DNA of 64,000 bases, taken from positions 7,188,664 through 7,252,663 of the forward strand of contig CM049315.1 of assembly GCA_026874595.1 (NCBI GenBank). The letters run 5' to 3'. The translations under genes and the position numbers were made by a program. The notes below the pieces were generated by a model. That model saw only the letters and a list, made by a program, of their open reading frames with translations. It did not search any database and was not told the DNA's origin. Source of the DNA: Sipunculus nudus. Lineage: Eukaryota; Annelida; Sipuncula; Golfingiida; Sipunculidae. This document shows positions 13,690-25,219 of this stretch, piece by piece; position 1 is the first letter of the stretch, and each line of letters opens with the position of its first letter.

Positions 13690-13925
13690 ACTGGCTTCTT
13701 CGGTCTATAGTTGTAGACCACTGGACTCAAAGCTGGGAGGTTGCTAGGCCAAATCCTGGCCAAATTGGCTGAATAATCTGATGTTAAGGCTTAATAGGAA
13801 GGCCTTGCCCCACAGTTGTGTATCACTAACAAACATATCCATCAAGATTTCAATGAATTTGAGGGGGGGGGGGGGGGGGTTCCTCAATATTATGACCTAG
13901 GAAAACCAAGAAAATGCATGTGGAG
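13690..13925 (+). mobile_element. Possible tRNA-derived SINE
   Basis: The head (GTCTATAGTTGTAGACCACT, then GGAGGTTGCTAGGCCAAATC) has spacing and form like degenerate pol III A and B boxes. The body shares TTAAGGCTTAAT, GCCCCA and TTCCTCA-TATTATGACC with 62465-62600, so it is a dispersed family. A G19 run interrupts it at about 13862. It abuts a family B element at 13955. Confidence 0.4.
13862..13880. repeat. Poly-G run inside the SINE-like sequence
   Basis: About 19 consecutive G; length may be unreliable in the assembly. Confidence 0.9.
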
Positions 13926-16900
13926 GAGGTCTGGATGACATCAGAATATAATGTAACAAGGTCTGCAGGCCCAATGCGAACCTGTGAAGTGGCATATACA
14001 CCAGTAATGATGCTTTAATGCTGGACCATTACTTTTCAAGGACATGTAATATGTACATGAACAATGCAAATACTAAACATTTTTAACAAGAACCAAATCA
14101 ATCCCCTCTTGAGAAATAAGCAGGGATAAACACTGTGCAAAAAAATTAGTGTAGGTGGTACAACCAGTCTTACATACGACAAAGCTATTCCATCTGTGTA
14201 AATATGCATAATTTTAGGCTGATATATTAAATCCCTCCTGTGAAACAGGAAAGGCACATACACTGTGAAAAAGTCATTGTAGGTGGGACACCAGTGCTCT
14301 GAACGGGAAAGCCATCAAAGATGCATGAACAGTTCAAAATATCAGGCCAATACATCATACCATTCCTGAGTCAGGTGCACTGGGATAACCTGGCTTAGCT
14401 GAGAATGCCAGTTGTCCCTAGTGAACTGGAATGAATTGCTTGCTCCAGCAACTGCACTGAGTTAACTCTTGACCTGCACCTGGGTGCACTGAGTGAACTC
14501 TTGACCTGTTGCATAATCTGACACAGTTGGCAGTCTGCCAAAGCTATAAATAGATCCAGACTGACCTTTGGCTTGTTGCAAATCTGAAATAGCTGGCAGT
14601 CTGCCAAGCTATTTATAGATACAGACACAATCTTGGCCTGTTGGTAAATCTGTTTACACATATTGAAAGACTTTGGCTACAATAGTTTTTTTTTTTCAAG
14701 CTGACATATGATATTTTTATCAAAATGTTTAGAATAATAAAAGATGCAGTCCTTTCATTGTTAAAGGTCAAATAATTCAGCAAAAATCCTTACAGTAAAC
14801 TTGAACAAAGATTTCCTAATAATCATTGTTGGGCAATGTCACAAAAGTTGAAAACAACAGTTTTGCAGAAGAAGACTTTTGCAGCCCTCAGTTTGAAATA
14901 GGCTTATTTACTGCAACAAGACCAACTTCAGCTTACAATGACTTTACCGAATATCATTGAATACAAATGTATTCTTATACACTTGAGAGAACCATACCCT
15001 AGGATAATTGTTGTTGAAAATTAAACAATTCAGCTTGACATTTTCCTCATGAAACATTTTAAGTTGAAAGAGGTTAAAATTATGAGGTTTTAGCCCGTAA
15101 AAACAGGTCCATGTAGGTGGTGCCAAAAAAACTGCAATTTTAAATACTAGTCACATGACCAACATTTGCACAAAACATGGTGATGCTAGCACCAGTATCT
15201 TTTGAGATTGTTATGTAAATATAATGCTTACTTGGCTAGATGACTAAATATTTTAAATTCCTGTAACTCAGCCAAAATTGAGAGAGGTCTTCTCTGAGAT
15301 CATTTTTGTGAAACATCAAACAATTTGGCTGAATGATTTCAGAGAAGAAGATTTTCAAAGGTTTTTTTAACTTTTTCCTGTAAATGTAAGTCAATATAGG
15401 TGGCGCCACAAAAAGCTCAATCCCACAACATTTGATATGTGACAGAGTTTTGCATCAATTTTGGGGATGCTAGTTCCCACCTTTCCTGAGAAATTATGGG
15501 TTAATGTACTGATGACCAATGACTCTCATACAAAAAAGGTTTATGCAGGTGGCACTACCAATACCTCAATTTCAAATATGAGTCATGTGACCAACATCTG
15601 CTTAAAATTTGGTGATGATAGCTCCAGCCATTTCTGATATTGTCATTTTAGTATCCTTTTTTTTGGCAAAAAGTTCCTGTAATTCTCAGAAAATTCTCAA
15701 AAAAGTTCCAAAATTCCCAGACCTAGAACCATTTGAACAAAATTGAGAGAGATGGTTTCAGAGATTCTTTCTGTGAAATATTGAACAATATGGCTGGACA
15801 CTTTTTGAGAAAAAGATTTGTAAAGTTTTTTTAGCTTTTTCCTTATAATATCGAAGTTAATGCAGATAGCAAAAAAAATAAGCAAAATCTGATAGAACTG
15901 ATTAGATGACTGATTCTTTTGCATAACAAGGGACCCATGGGTCACATCGCTCAGCTGAATTTTGGAAAATATTAGTAATTGCAAAATATTTTTATTTCTT
16001 TTGGTTTTTCATGTATATTATCATTAGAAAAGCTATGAGAAAATGGCCCTGCTAAAATGAAACCCTGTAAATAGAATAATGGACATGAGCTAAACCATTT
16101 AGTGATGCACCAAGGGAACAAATACGCCTATGGTAAGTGTTATATAAAAGTAACATTTCATAAACAAATAATGTGTGAAGGTAATTAAGTTTTCCAAAGT
16201 TAAATATATGGCCATATGAGTTAAAAATTAATCCCACAAAGTTTGACCAATATTCCTAATTTTAATACCAAGTTAACAGTATTATTCACACCAAGGCCCC
16301 GCCAACTTTAAGAGATATGAATGAAATGCTACAAAGTATTTATATCTTCTTAAATCTTGTCAGTAACCACTTACATTAGATCCTAATATTTTATCACATT
16401 TGAATATTAGGATTAAATTCCTGAAATTTTTTTCTCAAAATTGTACAAGTCTCATCAAACAGAATTTATTTAACATTAAAATTATAAGATTCATCTTGTT
16501 TATTAGTCCTGTGTATTAAAGGATGGGTGGGGGGAGGGGTCTCCGTTGTTACTGCTCGTTGGTGAAAAAAATGTTAATTTTAAGATTCATCTAGTTCATA
16601 GTACAGGTCTGTCAACAGAATTGGGTGGGGGGGGGGGGGGTGCCAGAGAAAAAGGCTCCCTGTGGTATGGTATTAACTGCAGACAGCCTGATCAAGCTCA
16701 ACTCAGTGAAGAGAGGGTTTGCCCTAGTGATGGGATTGCATAACATTATGCCAACAGCCTGGGGAGCATAGAGAGCTGCACTGAATGAGCTACAGTCACC
16801 AAGGTGGACTGCTTGACAATGTAAGGGAATACAACAAGAGCCTCCAAAAAAAATTCAATAACTAGCCTAATTTTGCAGCTTTTATTTTCAAATTTCAGAT

Positions 16901-17203
16901 TTTAACAGATTAAATCCTTATGTGCACATGATGTGAAAATTAAATCCACAGTACTTACAGGAAAAAAACTTGCCGTGGCCAAAGTTGGGCAAAATTTAAG
17001 AAACCAATTTTTATTTTTGCTAATATTTTAAAAAATTTAAAAGAGTTTGATCTAATTTTGGGTATACAATTTAATTTGATTTATTAAAGTTATATTACTG
17101 GAAAAAAGTCCTTAGCTTTAACATGTTTTGTGTTAAGCGATCAAATATCTTTTCTGATTTTTTACAAAATGCATTATGTTTGAGCCCATAACTTTTTTAA
17201 ATT

Positions 17204-19965
17204 ATACAAGGCCTACAGGCCTAACACGAACCTGTGCATATGGATATACACCAGGTATAACGCTTCAATGCTGAACCACTACTTTTCATATATATGAACA
17301 ATGCAAGTACTAAACATTTTGAACAAGAAACAATACACAAACATCACTGCTGAAATTCTGGCATGGGTGCACACTACACAAAAATTATTGTAGGTGGCAC
17401 CACCAGTCTTGTATACGACAAAGCTTTTTGACATGTATAAATATGCCCAATTTCAGGCTGATATATCAAATTCCTCCATAGAATTAAGCAGGCACATACA
17501 CTTTGCAAAAGTTATTGTAGATGGCGACACCTGTCTTGTGAAAGAGAAAGCCATTAAAGATGCATAGACAGGTCAGAATATCAGGCCAATACATCAAACT
17601 TACCTTGAGTCTGATGAATGGGGCTGACCAGGCTTAGGTGAGAAAGGCTGTTGCCCCGAGTGTACTGTGACAAATTACTGGCTCAGGCTACTGCACTGAG
17701 TGAATTCTTGACCTGCACCTGGCTAGACTGAGTGAACTTTTGACCTGTACCTGGCTGCACTGAGTGAACTCTTGACCTGTTGCATAATCTGACACAGTTG
17801 GCAGTCTGCCAAAGCTATAAATAAATCCAGGCTGACCTTTTGCCTATTGCGAAATCTGAAATAGTAGCCACACAATTGCATAAGCTCACAAATTGGCTCC
17901 ATATGCAGCCCTGAGGGGCATGACACCCATGAGGTGATCACATGCTACCCATGAGATGATCACATGTTGTCCATGAGGGTTCACATGCCTTGTGCTTGGC
18001 TGCACTGATTGAACTGTTGACCTATATTTGGCTGCACTGAATGAACTCTTGATCTGTTGCCAAATCTGAAACAGTTGGCAGTTTCTCAACCTATTCAAGA
18101 AACATACACAATCTTGGCCTGTTATGTAACTCTGCTTAAATTTATCCAACACAAACCATTTGAACAAACTTGAGAAAGTTCGCCTCTGGGATCATTTCTG
18201 TAAAATATTGAACAATTTGGCTGGACTGTTTACAAGAAGAAGACTTTTAAAGTTTTTTTACAGCTTTTTCCCTGTAAAATCTAAGTAAATGCAGATAGCA
18301 AAAATAAGCTGAATCCATCAACATTTGATATGTGACTGATAATTGCATAAAATTTGGGGATGGTAGCTCCTGCTATTCCTGAGAAGTTATGAGTTAGTGT
18401 ACAGATGATATGTAATATCATAAATCTACATTTTTTAAAAGCTTTTAAAAAACATTCTTGTCAATATTTTCCATAGATATTCTGAAATCTACATGTCTAG
18501 AGGCATGATGTAATGGATGGTGATAAACTGGTGCTAGGCTAGATGTATCTGTTTCACACAGCTAACATATATGGTAAAATGACTCAATTCAATCTTTATA
18601 ATTCAGCCAAAATTTATTTTTTTTTAACCATAAAAGACAATAATTATTAGAATGATTCAGGAAATTATTCTTGCAAAATATTAAACAAACTGGCCTCAGT
18701 ATCATCAGTCGAAAAACATTTTGTAGGTTTATAACTCATATGGGAAAATACAGCAAAATGGCAAAGTTCAGCTTCCCATAACTCAGCCAAAAATCATTGA
18801 ACCAAAACTATTTGAACAAACTTGAATTATCAACATCTAAGGATAATTATTGTGTGAGATTAAGAATTTGGCCCAGTGGTTTTTGAGAAGAAGATTTTTG
18901 TAACTACTTAGCTAACATGGGCTGTTATGGCATATGACTAAATTCAGCTTCCAATAACTCAGCCAAAAGTCACTGAACTGAGACCATTTGAACAAACTTG
19001 AATTATCAACATCTAAGGATAATTCATGTGTGAGATTTCAGAATTTGGCCAAGTGGTTTTTGAGAAGAAGATTTTTGTAGCCACTTAGCTTACAAGTGCT
19101 GTTATGGCATATGACTAAATTCAGCTTACCATAACTCAGCCAAAAGTCACTGAACTAGGACCATTTGAACAAACTTGAATTATCAACATCTAAGGATAAT
19201 TTATGTGTGAGATTTAAGAATTTTGCCTGGTGGTTTTTGAGAAGAAGATTTTTGTAGCCACTTAGCTAAAATGGGCTTTTATGGCATATGACTAAATTCA
19301 GCTTCCCATAACTTAGCCAAAAGTCACTGAACTGAGACCATTTGAACAAACTTCAGAAAGCACTACCCTAGGATCATTTCTGTGCGATATTAAACAATTT
19401 GGCCATTTCGTTTCAGAGAAGAAGTTATTTGTAGCTGTTAGTATGATACAGGCATTGATGACCCCCGTACAAAAAAGGCCGATGCAGGTGGCGCCACCAA
19501 TACCTCAATTTCAGATATGACTCATGTGACCAACATTGGCATAAAATTTGGTGATGATAGCTCAAGCCATTTCTGATATTGTAATTTTAGTATGCTTTTT
19601 TGGACAGATGACTAAGTTCAACTTCCTGTAACTCGGCCAAAAATCACCGAACTTAAACCATTCGAACAAACTTGAGAGAGATTGTTCCAGGAATCATTTC
19701 TGTAAAATATTGGACAATTTGGCTCAACAGATTCGGAGAAGAAGATTTTTTAAGCTTTTTTAGCTTTTTCCCTATAAAATCTAAGAAAATGCAGTTAGCC
19801 AAAAAATAAGCAAAATCCAATAGTTTTTTAGATGACTAATTTTATGCATAAAATTTTGTGACACTAATTCGTGCCATTTTCAAGATAGTATGGGTTAACG
19901 TACAGACAACGGACGCCAGACGCCGGACAACGCCACACCATCGCATAAGCTCACAGGTTCGCTAA
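17204..19965 (+). mobile_element. Family B element (inner), inserted in family A (B2)
   Basis: Full length: ACAAGGCCTACAGGCC, then CGAACCTGTG at 17227-17236; ends TCACAGGTTCGCTAA at 19951-19965. The family A core stops at ACTTTTTTAAATTATA and resumes TAATACAGACC, as in uninterrupted copies near 5300 and 20630. The core has three sections: the GAGTGAACTCTTGACCTG repeats (17690-18140), tandem units of about 178 bp (18780-19330) and a GGTGGCGCCACC unit (19487-19498). Confidence 0.82.
18780..19440 (+). repeat. Tandem repeat, about 178-bp unit, 3-4 copies
   Basis: AACTCAGCCAAAA recurs near 18780, 18957, 19134 and 19313, each followed by a diverged copy of TTGAATTATCAACATCTAAG and GAGAAGAAGATTTTTGTA. 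It is the core of the inner family B element. Confidence 0.85.
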
Positions 19966-21075
19966 TAATACAGACCTTATTTTTGGCATGTACATAAGAA
20001 CTATATAGAGGAATATTTATGGTAAGTATGAGGAAATACAGATGAGTGGTTTTATTATTAGGCAGTCCTGAAGTGTGAAAATATGTTTTTAATAAAACAT
20101 TGAGGTTTTTTCCTTAATTTCTCAAAGGAACAAAGTCGCAAAGACCCAGTTATCAGCTTGGTAGGAGATCTTGGGGACATCTAACATTATGCCAACAGCC
20201 TGGGGAGCATACATATGTGCACTGAATGACCTACAGTCACCAAAGTGGACTGCTTGACAATGTAAGGGAATTCAAATAACTAGCCTTATTTTGCAGCTTT
20301 TATTTTCAAATTTCAGATTTTATCAGATTAAATCCTTAAGTGTACATGCTGTGAAAATTTAATCCACAGTACTCACAGGAAAAAAACATGCCATGGTCAA
20401 AGTTGGGCTAAATTTAAGCTACCAATTTTATATATTTGCCAATATTTAAAAAAATTTAACAGATTTTGATCTAATTTTTGGTATACAATTAAATTTTGAT
20501 TAATTAAAGTTGTACTACTGAAAAAAGTCCCTACTTTTAAACTTTTGGTCTAAAGTGACCAAATATCTTTTCTGAATTTTTTTACAAAGTCCATCATGTT
20601 TGGGCCCATAACTTTTTAAAATTTAATAATACTGACTTAATTTCTGGCATGTACATAGGAACTATATAGAGGAATATTTATGGTAAATATGAAGAAAACT
20701 AGATGAGAAGTTTTGATATTAGGCAGTCCTGAAGTGTGAAAATAGATTTCTAATAAAAAAATGAGGTTTTTCCTTAATATCTCGAAGGAACGAAGTCCTT
20801 TTGACCCAATTTTCGGCATTTCAGATTTGTAGGTCTAATGGCGTCGAAACATGCCAGTCTTACAGATGGACATCCAGACAGACAGACGGACGGCACGACA
20901 AACGGACGGACCACGACAGACAATGGACCACGACTATAGCTCAGATGACTTACAGTCAGCTGAGCTAAAAATTGGTGATGCTAGCTCCAACTGTTTGTGA
21001 GATAGAATGGGTTAACATATGGAAGACGGCGGACAGACAATGCTGCGCCATCGCATGAGCTCACAGGTTTGCTAA

Positions 21076-24020
21076 AAATTTACATGAACCAGTTCATGCA
21101 ATTTCAAATAGTTCCAAACCAACTGGTAATCTGCAGATGTACATTTAAGTCAGCATTAAACATAAAGGTGGTTACTTCAACCAAAATATCTTTAACAAAA
21201 AATAAAATGAAATACCTTCTCTAATATTATCTCTAAAATTTATCATTAACTTATGTGGATTCTTAGGTCAGTCAACCATGTATGAAATTTGCTGCCTTGA
21301 ATGCAGTTAGAGAATGTCTCATGGTTAGTTAATGAGAAATGAGTTCTATTTCAAGACAGCCTGATTGGCGTGTTGGCGGGTATACAATAATTACTGGGCG
21401 TATCTCAAAATTTATGTATATTCATTACGTAATAAGTATTAATTAAGGTTCATGGTATAAACTGTTGTTGAGATAGGGAAAGTACTTAAAAGGGAGAACC
21501 TGCCTGAAGCCAGCAGTTAGTTTTTGGACTAGAAGATAAGAGGAACTCAGATTCATCAACACCCTAGCTTGGACAGCCAGTTGTACATGGCTATCCACAC
21601 AGTCTTTGCTGATCCATGACCTCCAGTTTGTAATTGTTATTTTCTATAGAATCTTTTTCAATAAATCATCATTATATTCCACATCACTGGGATCTCATCT
21701 ATTCATCAACAGACCAACGTATACCAAAACATCCCGGTGATAATATACTAAAGACAATCTTCTATCTCCCCGTTATTCTAAACATCATGAAAAGAAAATT
21801 TGATATCCAGTCGACATAAAAACAATATTTCTTTCTTATCTTGATCCTCATTCAATAGAAAGTGTCCCCATCTACAGGCCAGGGACTAAACCTTCAAGAA
21901 TTGATCCTAGGGTTCAACACTTATCACTATTCCAAATTATTCTGAGACTGGACCAAATTCCTAATTTCACTTTAATAAGCTATTTCTCCAGAGTTAAGGG
22001 CCCTGGAAGGTTTATTTCAACGAATATTGAACCAGATTTGATTGGAAACACTTTTTCCATCACTGAATCAAAAGAAATTAAAGACAAGGCACCCTCATCA
22101 ATCATCACACTTTTACATAAAGGGTTTCCCTGGTTACCAGGGGGACAAAATGTCGCCAACTGCACCCACTAGGGGACTTGGACATGCAACCTTGCAAAGT
22201 TAACTGACAATGCCACTCATAGTTAAAGACACAGGGCTAAGTCCTGATTGTTAACTTTCAATTAATTAAAATACATTTACTTTTATCCCCTAATGGCCAT
22301 TTGTCCTTTCACAAGGCTGATAATATTACATTAATTTAAAGTACATCTAGGTGAATTTCTCATCTGGAAACTTTAATGAATGCAAATCAGTGCATTTTAC
22401 AAAATATTGAACACTTACATTCATGTCACCTTTACCTACACAGAGGAGATCATGACTCTTGACTTTGTCTTCTCATTATCACTGATATTATCTTGAGAAG
22501 TCTGCATGGCTTGTTTTATTACATGCTTGATGAAACAGACTTCTTGCCTAATTCTTATCATAAAAGTATTAGTTGGCATTATTTATAATTTATAGTTATA
22601 ATTCCCCTTTCACATGCCATTTTCTTTTAAAACACTTTGGACAATGCAGTTGAATCAAATTAATTCCCCATATTTTGTGTATTCAAACTAGTTTAAGTCC
22701 TAAACTGGTTAACCAGTGTTCAATCAATACAGCTTGTAGCAACAAAGCATAAATTGTACATTCATATATAGAGTGAAATGCAAATGAAAAGCAGTCACAC
22801 TTGCACATTTGCAAAACTGCTTTTAAGAAATACATGAAAGAAGTCCCTGTATTACTTTAGCCATTTCTGTTCATCAGATTATGAAATATTCTGAATTCAC
22901 TAAACCACCTACTGAGCAGGTTTAAACATTTCAGTTGGGGTTTTCCAGTAAAACAGCTTCTTGAATTACCATATAATTCCTTAAATATTTGAGAATCTAT
23001 CTAAAACTGACAAAATCTGCCATGTGAAAGGGGTATCCAAAAGTTCTAAGTGCACTCACTAAGTATACCTTATTTGTCAGAAATATTTATGAACTAACAA
23101 AATACATAAAAAATATTCAGAATCATAAAGCATAAATAATAAAAATAATATGAAGTATAATTTTGAACATGTCATGTTTCAGGGCTCAACATTAACTTTT
23201 GAAGGTACTTGCCCATTTAGGCAATTTTTACTTGCCCTAAAAGAATTTTTACTTGTCCTACAAATATTACTGATTGTATTCAAGAACACAAAGATCCTTT
23301 TTTAAGCCTTTACTTGAGTAAAGGTGTATGTCGGATCAACCTTCTCAGTCGGGCATGTTAGAGGATACTTCTAGTTGCCCCTCCACTATTTTATGGAATT
23401 TTCACTTGCCCTAGGCAAGCGGTTAACCGCTGATGTTCTCAAATTTCTTTATCCTTCAATCTGTCTTAATTCTCAGGTAATCTTGATGAAAATTTTAATA
23501 GATTAAAAAGATGAACATTCCAAACAATCATTTATAAGTCAAGAAGCTAACAGATGGACTTACACTGAACATTTGACACTGGTTGATGAGTTTTTCACAG
23601 AAACAATATTGTACTATTTTTACTTCTGTACACCTCCACCATATAACTATTATATTTTCCTGACACTAAATGACCATGATTCCTGTATGCTGACGGTATC
23701 ACCAGACTAAAATAAAAGAAGATTAATTATTGTTCTGGAAGTAATATAATATGTACTTACAGCAGCTATAGAACTAATCTGATATCATGTGACTAAAATA
23801 AGTGGAAGAGAGCAAATATAGAAATTAATGGATTTCTTGTTCATCAAGAAGTGAGCAAATACTCGTATCTTTTTCTTTATACCTATTCCTATTAAACCTG
23901 CTCCCTTCACACCTAATCAGAGTTCCTAGAATTTCATGAAAACAAAATCCACTGATTTTTTTTCTCAGGTTACTATGATGAATTTTCAGGACCATTAATT
24001 TCACTAGGTTCCAAACTAAC
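21076..24020. other. Non-coding, with a possible solo-LTR-like stretch at 21370-21705
   Basis: Around 21488 TTAAAAGGG resembles a TATA-like promoter; AATAAA follows at about 21660 and TTCATCAACA near 21705, a layout like an LTR. No second copy or target duplication is seen. The rest holds only the ACTTGCCC element at 23183-23445. Confidence 0.3.
23183..23445 (+). mobile_element. Possible degenerate MITE with ACTTGCCC repeats
   Basis: CAGGGCTCAACATTAACTTT at the left and GGTTAACCGCTGATGTTCTC at the right are approximate inverse forms, and ACTTGCCC or ACTTGTCC recurs at least four times inside. The CAGGGCTC-type end suggests an hAT-like MITE. Ends are too decayed for a firm target duplication. 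Confidence 0.35.
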
Positions 24021-25112
24021 TAGGGACAAAGGGGCCTCAACACTCAGCTGAATTTGTCTATAATGAAATTTTTCAGATATTTTTCAGAATGACAGTCCTG
24101 TGACCTTAGCCAATGACATTGTGACCAAAAAATCTGTGAACTTATTATCCTTGAACTTGTAACATTTAGATTATTGTAATAATCTTTTAAAAAAGTTGGT
24201 CCAGTGACCTTGACCTCTGACCAGGTAACCTCAAAATCTACAGATTTCTTCCATTTTGGGCAAGTCAGCCTTGTGTGAAAGATGGAAGTTTGAGATGAAA
24301 AGTATGATTCATCATTTTAAATCATTTTAAAGATGTGGCTCCTGTGACCACCACCTTTGACCTCTGGACCCTAAAAATGTTTCTTACTTAAGTGGTGGGT
24401 CATTAATAAATCAAATTTGAAGCCAGTCTGTCTAGCCAGAGCAGAATTATCATCTATAAACTAATTTTTGAATGGATGGGCCCTGTGACCATGACCTTTG
24501 ACCCTATGACCCTTAATCTTAAAGAATCTTCCCCTATTGGCAGGTGAGTAATATCTTGAAGATGGAAGGTTTGTGATGAGAAGTTTGGCTTGAAATGCCT
24601 AAACATTTCTTTTAAAGAAATGGGTCCTGTGACCCTGACCTTTGACCTTTGGACCCCAAAATTGACAGGGTTCTTACTCTATTAATGAGCTATATATAAC
24701 TTAAGTTTGAAACCAATATATGAAACTAAACTGGAGTTATTATCTGGAAACTAATTTGTAAACAGATGGCCCCTGTGACCTTGACCTTTGACCTTGTGAC
24801 CCTAAATTTATTTATGCTCTCTTCATACTGGCAAGTCAGCAAAATGTGCATGATGGAAAGTTTTGGATGAAAAGCTTGGCCTAAAATGCAGCCATAATCT
24901 GTTTAAATAATTGAGTTTTGTGACCTTGACCTTTGACCTAATGACTGAAAAATCATACAGGTTCTTTGGTGGTGGGCCATGTGTAAGTCATGTTTGAAAT
25001 CCATATGGCAATCCTACCTGGAGTTAACATCTGGAAAAAAATTTGTGTGGATGGATAGATGGACAGACAGACAAACAAACAGACAGAGAGGGTGATTACT
25101 ATAAGTCACCAC
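24021..25112 (+). mobile_element. Family A-like element with TGACCT arrays (A5)
   Basis: The degenerate 5' end (ACTAGGGACAAAGGGGCCTC, then CACTCAGCTG) is followed by about six monomers near 140 bp, each with CCTGTGACC and a TGACCT cluster, then GATGGACAGACAGACAAACA and a degenerate 3' end. Confidence 0.65.
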
Positions 25113-25219
25113 TTGTGATCAATAAACACACCAGGTTTTGGGACATTAGATGGAATCACAGCTGAGAAACTGACTTGATTGTTGTAATTTTATAGTAAAA
25201 AAATATTCGTAAAAATAAG

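Larger units (their letters stand above)
15927..20969 (+). mobile_element. Family A element (middle), inserted in family B (A4)
   Basis: Starts ACAAGGGACCCATGGGTCAC at about 15926 and ends with the hairpin AGCTCAGATGACTTACAGTC then AGCTGAGCTAAAA at 20938-20970. Its core contains the GGCAGTCCTGAAGTG segment and a repeated block (16741-17203, and 20186-20640: TGCCAACAGCCTGGGGAGCA). It is interrupted at 17204-19965 by another family B element. Confidence 0.8.
13955..21075 (+). mobile_element. Family B element (outer), split by a nested family A element (B1)
   Basis: The 5' end is AACAAGG at 13955, with GCGAACCTGTGA at 13976-13987; the 3' end is TCACAGGTTTGCTAAAA at 21061-21077, inverted relative to the start. 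The body is 13955-15926 and 20970-21075. At the break the left side stops at TTGCATAA and the right resumes ATTGGTGATGCTAGCTCC, which is continuous in intact copies (compare 18351-18370). The core holds short repeats around GGCAGTCTGCC (14530-14610) and units with GGTGGCGCCA. Confidence 0.8.
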
